Source: Hyphomicrobiales bacterium (GTDB lineage: Bacteria > Pseudomonadota > Alphaproteobacteria > Rhizobiales > Kaistiaceae). From it: 14,229 nucleotides of DNA. Below the pieces are notes generated by a model. It had not been told where the DNA came from and did not search any database. It saw nothing but the letters and a program-made list of their open reading frames with translations. A program made the position numbers and the translations under genes. The stretch spans positions 513 to 14,741 of the forward strand of contig JAFKJZ010000084.1 in assembly GCA_017305815.1 (NCBI GenBank). The letters run 5' to 3'. Below, piece after piece: positions 1 through 7,250 of the stretch (positions are counted from its first letter, which is position 1; the number at the start of each line of letters is the position of its first letter).

Positions 1-642
1 GGCACCGACGAGGCGGGCCTCGAACTCGTCGCCACGCGGCGTCGCCAGCGTCGCCAGCAACGACCAGTATTCGCGCGGCTTGAAGATCTCGATCTCGTTC
101 TCGCGGTCGCAGACGAGGCGCAGCGCCACCGACTGGACGCGGCCGGCCGAGCGGGCGCCCGGCAGCTTGCGCCACAAGACCGGCGACAGCGTGAAGCCAA
201 CCAGATAGTCGAGCGCGCGGCGCGCCAGATAGGCGTCGACCAGCGCCTCGTCGATCGGACGCGGATTCTTCATCGCGTCGAGGACGGCCTGCTTGGTGAT
301 GGCGTTGAAGACGACGCGCTCGACCGGCTTGTCCTTCAGCGCCCGCTTCTGCTTGAGCACCTCGAGCACGTGCCAGGAGATCGCCTCGCCTTCGCGATCC
401 GGGTCGGTTGCGAGGATGATGCGGTCGGCGGCCTTGGCGGCGGCGGCCATGTCGGTGAGGCGCTTGGCGGACTTCGGGTCCGCCTCCCAGCTCATGGCGA
501 AATCCTCGTCCGGCAGCACCGAGCCGTCCTTCGACGGCAGGTCGCGGACATGGCCGTAGGACGCCACGACGTTGTAGTCGGAGCCGAGGTACTTGTTGAT
601 CGTTTTCGCCTTGGCGGGCGATTCCACGATGACGAGATTCAT
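1..642 (-). CDS. topA: DNA topoisomerase I, N-terminal 214 residues (runs off left edge)
   Basis: Type IA topoisomerase that relaxes negative supercoils by cutting and resealing one strand. The visible part is the TOPRIM domain: it begins MNLVIVESPAKAKTI, with the catalytic-region glutamate E7 and the metal-binding DPDRE motif at residues 80-84. It continues into domain IV with ARRALDYLVGF (140-150) and GRVQSVALRL (168-177). The catalytic tyrosine (near residue 320 in the family) and any zinc-ribbon tail lie beyond the window. I chose the ATG at 642-640 because the family starts at that residue. An in-frame ATG three codons upstream (651-649) would add only MAL, and neither start has a strong ribosome binding site. 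The 519-base gap to dprA, which contains an opposite-strand gene, suggests that topA has its own promoter. Identity is essentially certain. Confidence 0.97.
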   Translation of the reverse strand, partial: MNLVIVESPAKAKTINKYLGSDYNVVASYGHVRDLPSKDGSVLPDEDFAMSWEADPKSAKRLTDMAAAAKAADRIILATDPDREGEAISWHVLEVLKQKRALKDKPVERVVFNAITKQAVLDAMKNPRPIDEALVDAYLARRALDYLVGFTLSPVLWRKLPGARSAGRVQSVALRLVCDRENEIEIFKPREYWSLLATLATPRGDEFEARLVGA

Positions 643-749
643 CAATGCCATTTACGAAAAGGCCGAACGAGCGACGAAGCCCGGTCCGACGGGATTTGGA
701 ACAAGGCGGAAACCCCGCCAGCCCACGGAGGTGGGCGCATTCGGGCTGG

Positions 750-778
750 ACAATCCCGGAAAGCACCCTGACTGTCAA
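750..778 (-). promoter_or_regulatory. candidate promoter for topA
   Basis: On the minus strand a perfect TTGACA -35 (778-773) is followed after 17 bases by a weak GATTGT -10 (755-750). The start site would lie near 743, about 100 bases upstream of topA. It is predicted from spacing and -35 match only. Confidence 0.35.
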
Positions 779-815
779 TGAAGCCGGGCAGACCAAACGC
801 GCTTGCTCTTATTGG

Positions 816-843
816 TTGCAACTGATTTGTCGTGCAACTATGT
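816..843 (+). promoter_or_regulatory. candidate promoter for the small gene at 882
   Basis: TTGCAA (816-821), 16 bases, then CTATGT (838-843). The heptamer TGCAACT occurs twice here, 16 bases apart (817-823 and 833-839). It lies 40-65 bases ahead of the small open frame and would give a short leader. Both boxes are only partial matches. Confidence 0.3.
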
Positions 844-881
844 GAAAGTAAGCCTGGTCTCCCAACGGTCGAGGTATGGAT

Positions 882-1097
882 ATGGGGTGGCAACCGGAAG
901 ATACCAGCGACCCGGGCGGAACGGCCAGGCTCGACGGCATGAGCCTCCGGCACGAACAGGCCGTCTACATCGCCGACATGACCCGGGAACTGCGGGGCAT
1001 GGCCGCCGGCGTGGGCCTGGAGCTGCTTTCCTATCTCCTCGCCATCGCCGAGGAAGAAGCCCGCGAACAGAGCCGGCGCACACACTATCACGGCTAG
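882..1097 (+). CDS. small hypothetical protein, about 71 aa
   Basis: Encodes a short acidic helical protein: MSLRHEQAVYIADMTRELRG (from residue 20), then a hydrophobic stretch with LELLSYLLAIAEEEA, and a charged tail. The pattern resembles small uncharacterised proteins I associate with Rhizobiales, usually containing a phrase like 'ADM..ELR.MA...L..L.YLL..A..EA', but I cannot name a family. I chose the ATG at 882 because a GAGG at 871-874 sits seven bases upstream. The in-frame ATG at 876 is too close to that site. There is no signal peptide and no convincing transmembrane helix. It lies alone between divergent topA and convergent dprA. It is probably cytoplasmic; function unknown. Confidence 0.65.
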   Translation: MGWQPEDTSDPGGTARLDGMSLRHEQAVYIADMTRELRGMAAGVGLELLSYLLAIAEEEAREQSRRTHYHG

Positions 1098-1115
1098 AGC
1101 CTCCCGGCATTCATC

Positions 1116-1158
1116 GGGGCGGCGACACACCCGGGGCCGTGTCCGAGGCCGTCGCCCC
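1116..1158. terminator. imperfect hairpin between two convergent genes
   Basis: GGGGCGGCGAC (1116-1126) can pair with GTCGCCCC (1151-1158) with a bulge, and ACAC/GTGT pair inside. It sits between the 3' ends of the small gene and dprA, where a shared terminator is expected, but neither side has a T-tract. Confidence 0.3.
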
Positions 1159-1161
1159 GCC

Positions 1162-2376
1162 TCAGGCAAGCAGCGAGACGCGCTGGCCGGCGTGATGCTC
1201 GATCCGGCCGGCGAGGTCGAGCTCCAGCAGCAGCACCTGCACCAGCCCCGCCGACAGCCCCGTGAACCGAATCAAGTCGTCGATCTCGGTCGGCACCGGC
1301 CCGAGCGCCTCGATCAGCCGCTCGCGGTCGCCCCGCGCCGGATCCTCCACCCCGTCCGGATCGCCGTCGTCGCGCGCCTCGCCGGAGAATTCCGGCGCCG
1401 CCAGCCGCTCGGCCATGCCGTCGCCGAGATCGGCCAGCCAGTCGGGCTTCGGCGCGAAGGCGGGGCCGATCATCGGCGCCACGATCTCCAGCACGTCGGC
1501 GGCCTCGGTGACGAGATGGGCGCCCTGCTTGATCAATTGGTTGGTGCCGGCGGCGCGCGGATCGAGCGGCGATCCCGGCACGGCGAACACCGCCCTGCCC
1601 TGCTCGCCGGCGAGCCGCGCCGTGATCAGCGAGCCCGAGCGCTGCGCCGCCTCGACCAGGAGCGTGCCGGAGGCCATGCCGGACACCAGACGGTTGCGGC
1701 GCGGAAAATCGCGCGAGCGCGGCTCCCAGCCGAGCGGCATCTCGGAGACATGCGCGCCGCCCGCCTCGAGGATGCGATCGGCGAGCGCGGCGTTCTCCGG
1801 CGGGTAGAGCCGGTCGAGGCCGCCGGCGAAGACGGCGACCGTGCCGGCGGCAAGCGCCGCCTGGTGCGCCGCCGCGTCGATGCCGCGCGCCAGGCCCGAG
1901 ACGACGACGAAGCCGGCGTCGCCGAGATCGCGCGCGAGGCGCTGCGCCATCCGGCAGCCGGCGACCGACGCACTGCGGGCGCCGACGATGGCGATCATCG
2001 GCCGCGCGAGCACGCCGAGGCCGCCGCGCACCGAAATCAGCGGCGGCGCCGCGTCGATCGCCTTCAGCCAGGCGGGATAATCGGGTTCGCCGATGGCGAC
2101 GAAGCGGCCACCGAGGCGGGCGAGCTGCGCGATCTCGCGCTCGGCGTCGGCGCGGCCCGCGACGCGGGCCTGCCGGCCGCTGCGGGCCGCGAGTTCGGGC
2201 AGCCCGTCGAGGGCGGCGGTGGCGGAGCCGAAATGGCGGATCAGCTGGCGGAAGGTGACCGGGCCGACATTCTCGCTGCGGATCAGCCTCAGCCAGGCCA
2301 GCCGCTCCCGGTCCGAAAGACGATCGGCGCCGGCCGGCCTGACGTCGCGGGGAGAACCGTCTTCCCCGCCCGCCAT
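1162..2376 (-). CDS. dprA: DNA-processing protein DprA
   Basis: DprA (Smf) binds incoming single-stranded DNA during natural transformation and loads RecA; in many non-competent bacteria it is kept with an unclear role. The 404 residues show the usual three parts: an N-terminal helix-hairpin-helix/SAM-like region (about 22-75), the Rossmann-like DprA core (about 90-300) and a C-terminal winged-helix DML1-like domain (about 347-404). Core motifs are VGARSAS (131-137), [12 protein letters not shown] (160-171), FPRRNR (224-229), SGSLITA (247-253), VPGSP (266-270) and GTNQLIK (277-283). A charged, D/E-rich linker (about 315-350) joins core and tail. It starts four bases after the plsY stop, with AAGGG eight bases upstream, so the two are very likely co-transcribed. 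Long antisense open frames across it are GC-rich shadows. Confidence 0.96.
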   Translation of the reverse strand: MAGGEDGSPRDVRPAGADRLSDRERLAWLRLIRSENVGPVTFRQLIRHFGSATAALDGLPELAARSGRQARVAGRADAEREIAQLARLGGRFVAIGEPDYPAWLKAIDAAPPLISVRGGLGVLARPMIAIVGARSASVAGCRMAQRLARDLGDAGFVVVSGLARGIDAAAHQAALAAGTVAVFAGGLDRLYPPENAALADRILEAGGAHVSEMPLGWEPRSRDFPRRNRLVSGMASGTLLVEAAQRSGSLITARLAGEQGRAVFAVPGSPLDPRAAGTNQLIKQGAHLVTEAADVLEIVAPMIGPAFAPKPDWLADLGDGMAERLAAPEFSGEARDDGDPDGVEDPARGDRERLIEALGPVPTEIDDLIRFTGLSAGLVQVLLLELDLAGRIEHHAGQRVSLLA

Positions 2377-2380
2377 CGCC

Positions 2381-3001
2381 TCAGCCCTTCTGGCCGATGC
2401 GGCTTTCGGTGCCGCCGAGGAGCCGCCCGATATTGGCGCGATGCTTGACGATCAGGATCAGCGACAGGACGGCGAAGAGCAGCCCCTTCGGAAGGTCGCC
2501 GATCGCGAACAGCACGATCGGCACGACGACGCTGGCGACCAGCGCCGCCAGCGACGAATAGCGCGAGATATAGGCGACGGCGATCCAGACCACGGCGAAG
2601 AGCAGCGCGATCGGCCAGGCGAGTCCGATCAGCACGCCAAGATAGGTGGCGACGCCCTTGCCGCCCTTGAAGCGCAGCCAGATCGAGAAGATGTGGCCGA
2701 GAAACGCGCCGAGGCCGGCGAGGATGGCGGCTTCCGGGCCCCAGAGATGGCCGGCGACCAGCACCGCGACGGTCCCCTTCAGCGCGTCGCCGATCAGCGT
2801 CGCGGCGGCGAGCTTCTTGTTGCCGGTCCTGAGCACGTTGGTGGCGCCGATATTGCCGGAGCCGATCGAGCGGATGTCGCCGAGCCCGGCGAAGCGGGTC
2901 AGGATCAGCCCGAACGGGATCGACCCAAGGAGATAGCCGAGAACCAGCGCCGCCACGACGAGCGACGCAGTGAGATCCCAGCCGACCGGCTGTGGCAGCA
3001 T
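2381..3001 (-). CDS. plsY: acyl-phosphate:glycerol-3-phosphate acyltransferase PlsY
   Basis: Integral inner-membrane enzyme that moves an acyl group from acyl-phosphate (made by PlsX) to glycerol-3-phosphate, giving lysophosphatidic acid, the first committed step of phospholipid synthesis. At 206 residues it has family length, with several hydrophobic helices. All conserved loops are present: GSIPFG (26-31), [12 protein letters not shown] (47-58), the GH...[10 protein letters not shown] loop (102-118) that binds substrate, and [10 protein letters not shown] (185-194). A GGGGGA stretch lies just upstream of the ATG. It is followed after four bases by dprA. It is preceded by a 73-base gap to pyrC that holds a strong hairpin, so it may be only partly coupled to the pyrimidine genes. 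Confidence 0.96.
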   Translation of the reverse strand: MLPQPVGWDLTASLVVAALVLGYLLGSIPFGLILTRFAGLGDIRSIGSGNIGATNVLRTGNKKLAAATLIGDALKGTVAVLVAGHLWGPEAAILAGLGAFLGHIFSIWLRFKGGKGVATYLGVLIGLAWPIALLFAVVWIAVAYISRYSSLAALVASVVVPIVLFAIGDLPKGLLFAVLSLILIVKHRANIGRLLGGTESRIGQKG

Positions 3002-3032
3002 GGCAGCTTCCCCCGAAACTCAGATACAAGAA

Positions 3033-3062
3033 GCGACGCCGGCTCCCGGAGCCCGGCGTCGC
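3033..3062 (-). terminator. strong hairpin between pyrC and plsY
   Basis: A perfect 10-bp inverted repeat, GCGACGCCGG (3033-3042) and CCGGCGTCGC (3053-3062), with a 10-base loop that itself contains CTC/GAG. On the minus strand it is followed by the moderately T-rich CTTCTTGTATCT, so it may terminate or attenuate pyrBC transcripts before plsY. Confidence 0.5.
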
Positions 3063-3074
3063 GAAGAGACCCCG

Positions 3075-4397
3075 TCAGTCGCCAGCGTATGCGTAGACGG
3101 TCCGGCCCGCAACGATTGTCCGGAGCACCCGGCCCTCGAAGCGCGCGCCCTCGAACGGCGTGTTCTTCGAGCGCGAGCGCAGCTTCTCGCCGTCGCAGAT
3201 CCAGGGCATGGCCGGGTCGACCAGCACGAGATCGGCGGGAGCGCCCGCGGTCAGCCGTCCGCCCGGCAGGCCGAGCAGTTCGGCCGGCCGCGTCGACAGC
3301 GCGCGCGCCACCGTCAGCAGATCGACATCGCCATTGTTGAAGAGGCGCAGCGTCGCCGCGAGCAGGGTCTCGAGGCCGACGGCGCCGTCGGCCGCTTCCG
3401 CGAAGGGATGGCGCTTGGTGTCGACGTCCTGCGGATCATGGCTCGAGACGATGACGTCGATCGAGCCGTCGGCGACGCCCTCGATCATCGCCTGGCGGTC
3501 GTCTTCCGAGCGGAGCGGCGGCGACAGGCGGCAGAAGGTGAGGTAGGGCCCGATATCGAGCTCGTTCAGCGCCAGATGCGTCGCCGAGACGCCGCAGGTG
3601 ACGGCAAGGCCCGCCTTCTTGGCGCGGCGGATGATCTCGAGCGATTCCGCGCAGGAGATCTGCGCCGCGTGATAGCGGCCGCGCGTCAGCGCCGCGAGGC
3701 GGACATCGCGCTCCAGCATGATGATCTCGGCTTCCTTCGGAATGCCGGAAAGGCCGAGCCGGGTCGCCGTCTCGCCCTCGTTCATCACGCCGGCGCCGGT
3801 CAGGTCGGGATCGGCCGGATGGTGCATGATCAGCGCGCCGAAATCGCGCGCATAGGTCAGCGCCCGGCGCAGCACGAGCGCATTGGTGATCGAATGGCGG
3901 CCATCCGTGAAGCCGACCGCGCCCGCGTCGCGCAGCAGGCCGAATTCGGTCATCTCGCGGCCCTTGAGGCCCTTGGTGATGGCGGCCATCGGCATGACGC
4001 GCACGAGCGCCGTATCGCGCGTGCGGCGGGCGATGAAATCGACCAGCGCCACGTCGTCGATCACGGGATCGGTGTCGGGCATCATGATGACGGTGGTGAC
4101 GCCGCCGGCGGCGGCCGAATGGCCGGCGGAGGCGAAGGTCTCGCGATGCTCGCCGCCGGGCTCGCCGACGAAGACGCGCATGTCGATCAGGCCGGGCATC
4201 ACGGCGGCGCCGCGGCAATCGACGATCTCGGCGCCCTCGGGGAACGCGGCCGCGTCGGCCTCGGGGCCGGCGGCGACGATCACGCCGTTTTCGACGATCA
4301 CGCTGCCGCGGGCATCGAGCTTGCGCGACGGATCGATCACGCGGGCATTGGTGAGGACGAGCGGACGCTCGGCCGGATTCAGACGCTCATCGGTCAT
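3075..4397 (-). CDS. pyrC: dihydroorotase-like protein, probably non-catalytic (PyrC' type)
   Basis: A 440-residue amidohydrolase-fold protein of the type I dihydroorotase family. The true start is the ATG at 4397, after a good GAGGG site and seven bases past the pyrB stop; a longer frame would overlap pyrB. The fold is intact: MPGLID (67-72), EPGGEHRETFASA (79-91), GGVTTVIMMPDT (98-109), GVMNEGETATRLGLSGIP (203-220) and a C-terminal beta-sandwich with GAPADLVLVDP (385-395). Metal ligands are mostly absent. The usual HxH reads R74-V-F76, the HVS histidine reads Q246, and the position of the TDHAPH aspartate reads S319. Known parallel: in Pseudomonas, the pyrC' product linked to pyrB is inactive but needed to assemble aspartate transcarbamoylase. 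I infer the same role here, with an active dihydroorotase elsewhere in the genome. Confidence 0.88.
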   Translation of the reverse strand: MTDERLNPAERPLVLTNARVIDPSRKLDARGSVIVENGVIVAAGPEADAAAFPEGAEIVDCRGAAVMPGLIDMRVFVGEPGGEHRETFASAGHSAAAGGVTTVIMMPDTDPVIDDVALVDFIARRTRDTALVRVMPMAAITKGLKGREMTEFGLLRDAGAVGFTDGRHSITNALVLRRALTYARDFGALIMHHPADPDLTGAGVMNEGETATRLGLSGIPKEAEIIMLERDVRLAALTRGRYHAAQISCAESLEIIRRAKKAGLAVTCGVSATHLALNELDIGPYLTFCRLSPPLRSEDDRQAMIEGVADGSIDVIVSSHDPQDVDTKRHPFAEAADGAVGLETLLAATLRLFNNGDVDLLTVARALSTRPAELLGLPGGRLTAGAPADLVLVDPAMPWICDGEKLRSRSKNTPFEGARFEGRVLRTIVAGRTVYAYAGD

Positions 4398-4404
4398 CTC
4401 GCCC

Positions 4405-5327
4405 TCATCCGTTCGGCAGGTTCTGCGCCAGCGCCTCGAGCACGGCCATGCGCACCGCGACACCCATCTCGACCTGGTCGCGGATCAGGCTCTGCGGCCC
4501 GTCGGCGATGGCAGAGTCGATCTCGACGCCCCGGTTCATCGGGCCGGGATGCATGACGAGCGCGCCGGGCTTGGCATAGGCCAGCTTTTCGGCATCAAGG
4601 CCGAAGAAGTGGAAATATTCGCGCACCGACGGCACGAAGGAGCCGTCCATCCGCTCGCGCTGCAGGCGCAGCATCATGACGATGTCGGCGTCCTTCAGCC
4701 CCTTGCGCATGTCGGTGAAGATCTCGACGCCGAGGCGGTCTAGCCCCTTCGGCAGCAGCGTCGACGGCCCGATGCAGCGCACCCGTGCGCCGAGCGCGTT
4801 CAGCAGCATGATGTTGGAGCGGGCGACGCGCGAATGCAGGATATCGCCGCAGATCGCGACCGTCAGGTCGTGGATCGGGCCCTTGTGGCGGCGGATCGTC
4901 AGCGCGTCGAGCAAGGCCTGGGTCGGGTGCTCATGCGCGCCGTCGCCGGCGTTGATCACCGAGCAGCCGACCTTCTGCGCGAGCAGATGTACCGCGCCGG
5001 CATGGCGTTCAGCGTCATCGCCGTGTCGATGAGCGTCTCGCCCTTCTTCACCGAGGACGAGCCGACCGACATGTTCATCACGTCGGCGCCAAGCCGCTTT
5101 CCGGCCAGCTCGAACGAGGACTGCGTCCGCGTCGAGGCCTCGAAGAACAGGTTGATCTGGGTGCGGCCGCGCAGAACGGCCTTTTTCTTCTCGACCTGTC
5201 GGCTGACTTCGACGGCCTCCTCGGCCAGGTCGAGAAGGGCGATGATCTCCGCAGGCAGGAGACCTTCTATGCCTAGCAGGTGGCGATGCGCGAACACTGC
5301 GGCGGGACTGGCTTTGAGCTCGTTCAT
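4405..5327 (-). pseudogene. pyrB: aspartate carbamoyltransferase catalytic subunit, frame-disrupted
   Basis: PyrB joins carbamoyl phosphate and aspartate, the first committed step of pyrimidine synthesis. The coding signal lies in two frames. Frame one (5327 to about 5001) begins [20 protein letters not shown] and holds the carbamoyl-phosphate motif [20 protein letters not shown] (61-80), up to DTAMTLNAM (101-109). It then runs out of frame and stops at 4956. Frame two resumes near 5001 with [13 protein letters not shown] and continues through [39 protein letters not shown] and [12 protein letters not shown] to the stop at 4405. The segment normally between NAM and AGAVH (roughly HADVIVVRHxxA, containing an active-site Arg-His) is missing. 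A deletion of 3n+1 bases, about 34, explains both the loss and the shift; restoring it gives about 318 aa, the normal size. It could be a real lesion or an assembly error. AGGGA lies about nine bases before the ATG, and pyrC follows seven bases after the stop. Confidence 0.85.
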
Positions 5328-5338
5328 TTGAAGCGATC

Positions 5339-5367
5339 CCTATATGGGGAGTCGGACCGTGCGACAA
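5339..5367 (-). promoter_or_regulatory. candidate pyrB promoter
   Basis: TTGTCG (5367-5362), 17 bases, then TATAGG (5344-5339) on the minus strand. The spacer contains a GANTC site (5349-5353). The predicted start site falls only a few bases before the pyrB ATG, giving a nearly leaderless message, which lowers confidence. Confidence 0.35.
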
Positions 5368-5466
5368 GACCGGGGGCGATCCGACGCCTGTTTTGCACGT
5401 CGGCCAACGCGGCGCCAGTGACGCCCGCAACCGGCAGACGCCGACGCGGTGGATTGCCGCGTCGGC

Positions 5467-5496
5467 TTGTATCATGGGTCGGAGGCGCGATATTAG
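5467..5496 (+). promoter_or_regulatory. candidate promoter for the DUF983 gene
   Basis: TTGTAT (5467-5472), 18 bases, then TATTAG (5491-5496), placing the start site near 5503 with the GAGGAG ribosome binding site directly after it. Confidence 0.35.
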
Positions 5497-5515
5497 CCGC
5501 GTCGAGGAGATCCTG

Positions 5516-5965
5516 ATGGACCAGTGGATCAGCAGTTCGGAAGCGACCGCGCGACCCCAGCGTTCATGGGCGCAGGCGATGACGCGCGGATTCCTGTGTC
5601 GCTGCCCCGCCTGCGGCAAGGGCCGCATGTTCAACGGCTACCTCACGGTCGTCGATGCCTGCGAGGCCTGCGGCGAGGACCTGTCGCACCAGCGCGCCGA
5701 CGACGCCCCGCCCTATTTCACCATCACCATCGTCGCCCATATCGTGGTGCCGCTGATGCTGATCGTGGAAATGGCCTGGCATCTCTCCAACATGACGCAT
5801 CTGGCGATCTGGCTGCCGCTGACGGCGGTGCTGACGCTCGGCCTGCTGCGGCCGGTCAAGGGCGCCATCGTCGGCCTGCAATGGGCGCTCTATATGCACG
5901 GCTTCGACCCGGACGGCGACGCCGACGACCACGCGGCAGAAGCGTGGCGGGCGGATTCCGGCTGA
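5516..5965 (+). CDS. DUF983 family zinc-ribbon membrane protein
   Basis: A 149-residue inner-membrane protein of unknown function. The N-terminal cytoplasmic part carries a four-cysteine zinc ribbon, CRCPACGKG (C30-x2-C33) and CEACGED (C49-x2-C52). A conserved phrase DDAPPYFTI (62-70) leads into two hydrophobic segments, roughly 67-88 and 95-120, and the C terminus is acidic. This layout is diagnostic of DUF983, which is common next to ribonuclease R, MFS and rpmG genes in Rhizobiales. I chose the ATG at 5516 because GAGGAG lies seven bases upstream. An upstream in-frame ATG at 5393 would add 41 non-conserved residues and overrun the pyrB promoter region. It reads in the same direction as the MFS gene, 94 bases away. 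Confidence 0.9.
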   Translation: MDQWISSSEATARPQRSWAQAMTRGFLCRCPACGKGRMFNGYLTVVDACEACGEDLSHQRADDAPPYFTITIVAHIVVPLMLIVEMAWHLSNMTHLAIWLPLTAVLTLGLLRPVKGAIVGLQWALYMHGFDPDGDADDHAAEAWRADSG

Positions 5966-6059
5966 CGCCGGTTTCTCTCCCTCTCGACCCCGGCCGGCTC
6001 AGCGTCTAGAACGGCGCCGTCCTTGAGCGACCCTGCAATTCAGTACCCGAGGCGAATAT

Positions 6060-7250
6060 ATGACCATGGCATCCGAACGGCGGACCGATGGCGGAGGCAC
6101 GATTGGCCTCGTCGCGGCGATCGGATCGGTAGCGGCCGTCGGCCTCGGCTTCTCGATCACCCTGCCGCTGCTGGCGCTGACGCTCGAAGATCGGGGCATC
6201 TCCTCGACATGGATCGGCATCAACACGGCGACCTGGGGCCTGGCAGCGATCGCCATCACCCCCTTTGTCTCCGCCCAGCTGCTGGCCCTCGCCATTCTCG
6301 TGCTCGCGGCCGCGCTGCCGCTCTTCTATCTCTCGCCCTTCTGGGCCTGGTTCATCCTGCGCCTCGTCGGCGGCGCCGCCGTCACCACCACCTTCGTGCT
6401 GTCGGAATTCTGGATCAGCTCGGCCGCGCCGCCTGCCCGGCGCGGCGTCATCATGGGCATCTACGCCTCCGTGCTTTCCGGCGGCTTCGCGCTCGGCCCC
6501 GTCATTCTGTCGCTGACCGGCACGCAGGGCCTGCTGCCCTTCCTGGTCGGCTCGGTCGTGCTGATGCTCGGCATCATCCCGGTCCTCTGCGGCATGCCGG
6601 TGGCGCCCAAGCTCGACCGCCGCGAAAGCCACTCCTTCGGCCGCTTCCTGTTCCTGGCCCCGGCGGCGACCGGCGCCGCGCTGCTCTTCGGCACGATCGA
6701 GACCGGCGCCTTCGCGCTGCTGCCGATCTACGGCCAGCGCGTCGGCCACACCCGTGACCTGGTGATCCTGCTCGGTATCGGAGTCACCATCGGCAACATC
6801 CTGCTGCAGATGCCGATGGGCATGCTGTCGGACCGGATGAACCGGCGGAAGCTCCTGATGATCATCGCCGCCTTCGGCCTGCTCGGCGCGGCGATCCTGC
6901 CGATGGTGGCCTCGCATTTCTGGCTCCTGATGGTGGCGCTCGCCATCTGGGGCGGCGTCATCGGCTCGCTCTATACGGTCGGCCTCGCCCATCTCGGCTC
7001 GCGCTTCACCGGCTCGGACCTCGCCGCCGCCAATGCCGCCTTCGTGTTCTGCTATTCACTCGGCGGCCTGGTCGGCCCGGCCACGCTCGGCGTCGCGATG
7101 GACATGTGGGATCCGCATGGCTTCGCGATCGGCATCGGCATCTTCTTCGCCGCCTATCTTGCCATGCTGATCATCCGTATGGGGTTGGCGCGCCTGCCCA
7201 GAGGCAACTCACAGGGAGTTTCCAAGGGAGTCTCCAAGAACGTTTCTTGA
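6060..7250 (+). CDS. MFS transporter, YcaD-like, with shortened loop between helices 2 and 3
   Basis: A 396-residue major facilitator superfamily permease of the inner membrane; substrate unknown. GAGG (6049-6052) lies seven bases before the ATG. About twelve hydrophobic segments are visible. The second half carries a clear motif A-like loop, PMGMLSDRMNRRKLLM (252-267), and the first half has RLVGGAA (101-107), SEFWIS (115-120) and SGGFALGP (140-147). The arrangement follows E. coli YcaD, where the phrases LMPLY and GQWPIGRLADKFGR align with LLPIY (220-224) and the loop at 252. Odd point: the cytoplasmic loop 2-3 that should carry the first motif A is reduced to S-A-Q (71-73) between ITPFV and LLALAILVL, some six to nine residues short. 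This suggests an in-frame deletion. The C terminus ends in GVSKGVSKNVS, encoded by a short tandem repeat. Confidence 0.88.
   Translation: MTMASERRTDGGGTIGLVAAIGSVAAVGLGFSITLPLLALTLEDRGISSTWIGINTATWGLAAIAITPFVSAQLLALAILVLAAALPLFYLSPFWAWFILRLVGGAAVTTTFVLSEFWISSAAPPARRGVIMGIYASVLSGGFALGPVILSLTGTQGLLPFLVGSVVLMLGIIPVLCGMPVAPKLDRRESHSFGRFLFLAPAATGAALLFGTIETGAFALLPIYGQRVGHTRDLVILLGIGVTIGNILLQMPMGMLSDRMNRRKLLMIIAAFGLLGAAILPMVASHFWLLMVALAIWGGVIGSLYTVGLAHLGSRFTGSDLAAANAAFVFCYSLGGLVGPATLGVAMDMWDPHGFAIGIGIFFAAYLAMLIIRMGLARLPRGNSQGVSKGVSKNVS
7217..7240 (+). repeat. two 12-bp tandem repeats at the end of the MFS gene
   Basis: Two near-perfect copies of GAGTTTCCAAGG-like sequence (one C/T difference between them) encode GVSKGVSK at the transporter C terminus, about ten bases before the predicted rpmG -35 box. 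Confidence 0.5.

Noticed and set aside
705..749. Alternative hairpins upstream of topA (GGCGG/CCGCC, GCCCAC/GTGGGC and CCAGCCC/GGGCTGG, the last two mutually exclusive), suggestive of an attenuator or riboswitch
   Set aside because: The predicted transcript start (about 743) leaves the outer arm only partly inside the message, and no known riboswitch core is visible. Short GC-rich stems are expected by chance.
642..1169. 175-residue minus-strand frame between dprA and topA
   Set aside because: No motif, Arg/Pro-rich, and it overlaps the likely promoter of topA and the small plus-strand gene.
1192..2448. Long plus-strand open frame antisense to dprA
   Set aside because: The translation is rich in Arg, Gly, His and Ala with no motif, typical of the complement of a GC-rich gene. 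The dprA strand has full family motifs.
2970..4556. 528-residue plus-strand open frame antisense to pyrC
   Set aside because: Same GC-rich shadow effect; no recognisable domain, no ribosome binding site.
5393..5515. Upstream ATG giving a 41-residue extension of the DUF983 protein
   Set aside because: The extension is non-conserved, overlaps the predicted promoter, and lacks a ribosome binding site, whereas GAGGAG precedes the ATG at 5516.
4405..5634. A single 409-residue open frame covering the pyrB region and extending upstream of it
   Set aside because: Its first part (5634 to about 5001) is non-homologous, Arg-rich sequence in the wrong frame. The real PyrB N terminus is in another frame starting at 5327.
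6006..6992. Minus-strand open frame antisense to the MFS gene
   Set aside because: Highly charged, repetitive composition expected from reverse-complemented membrane-protein codons.
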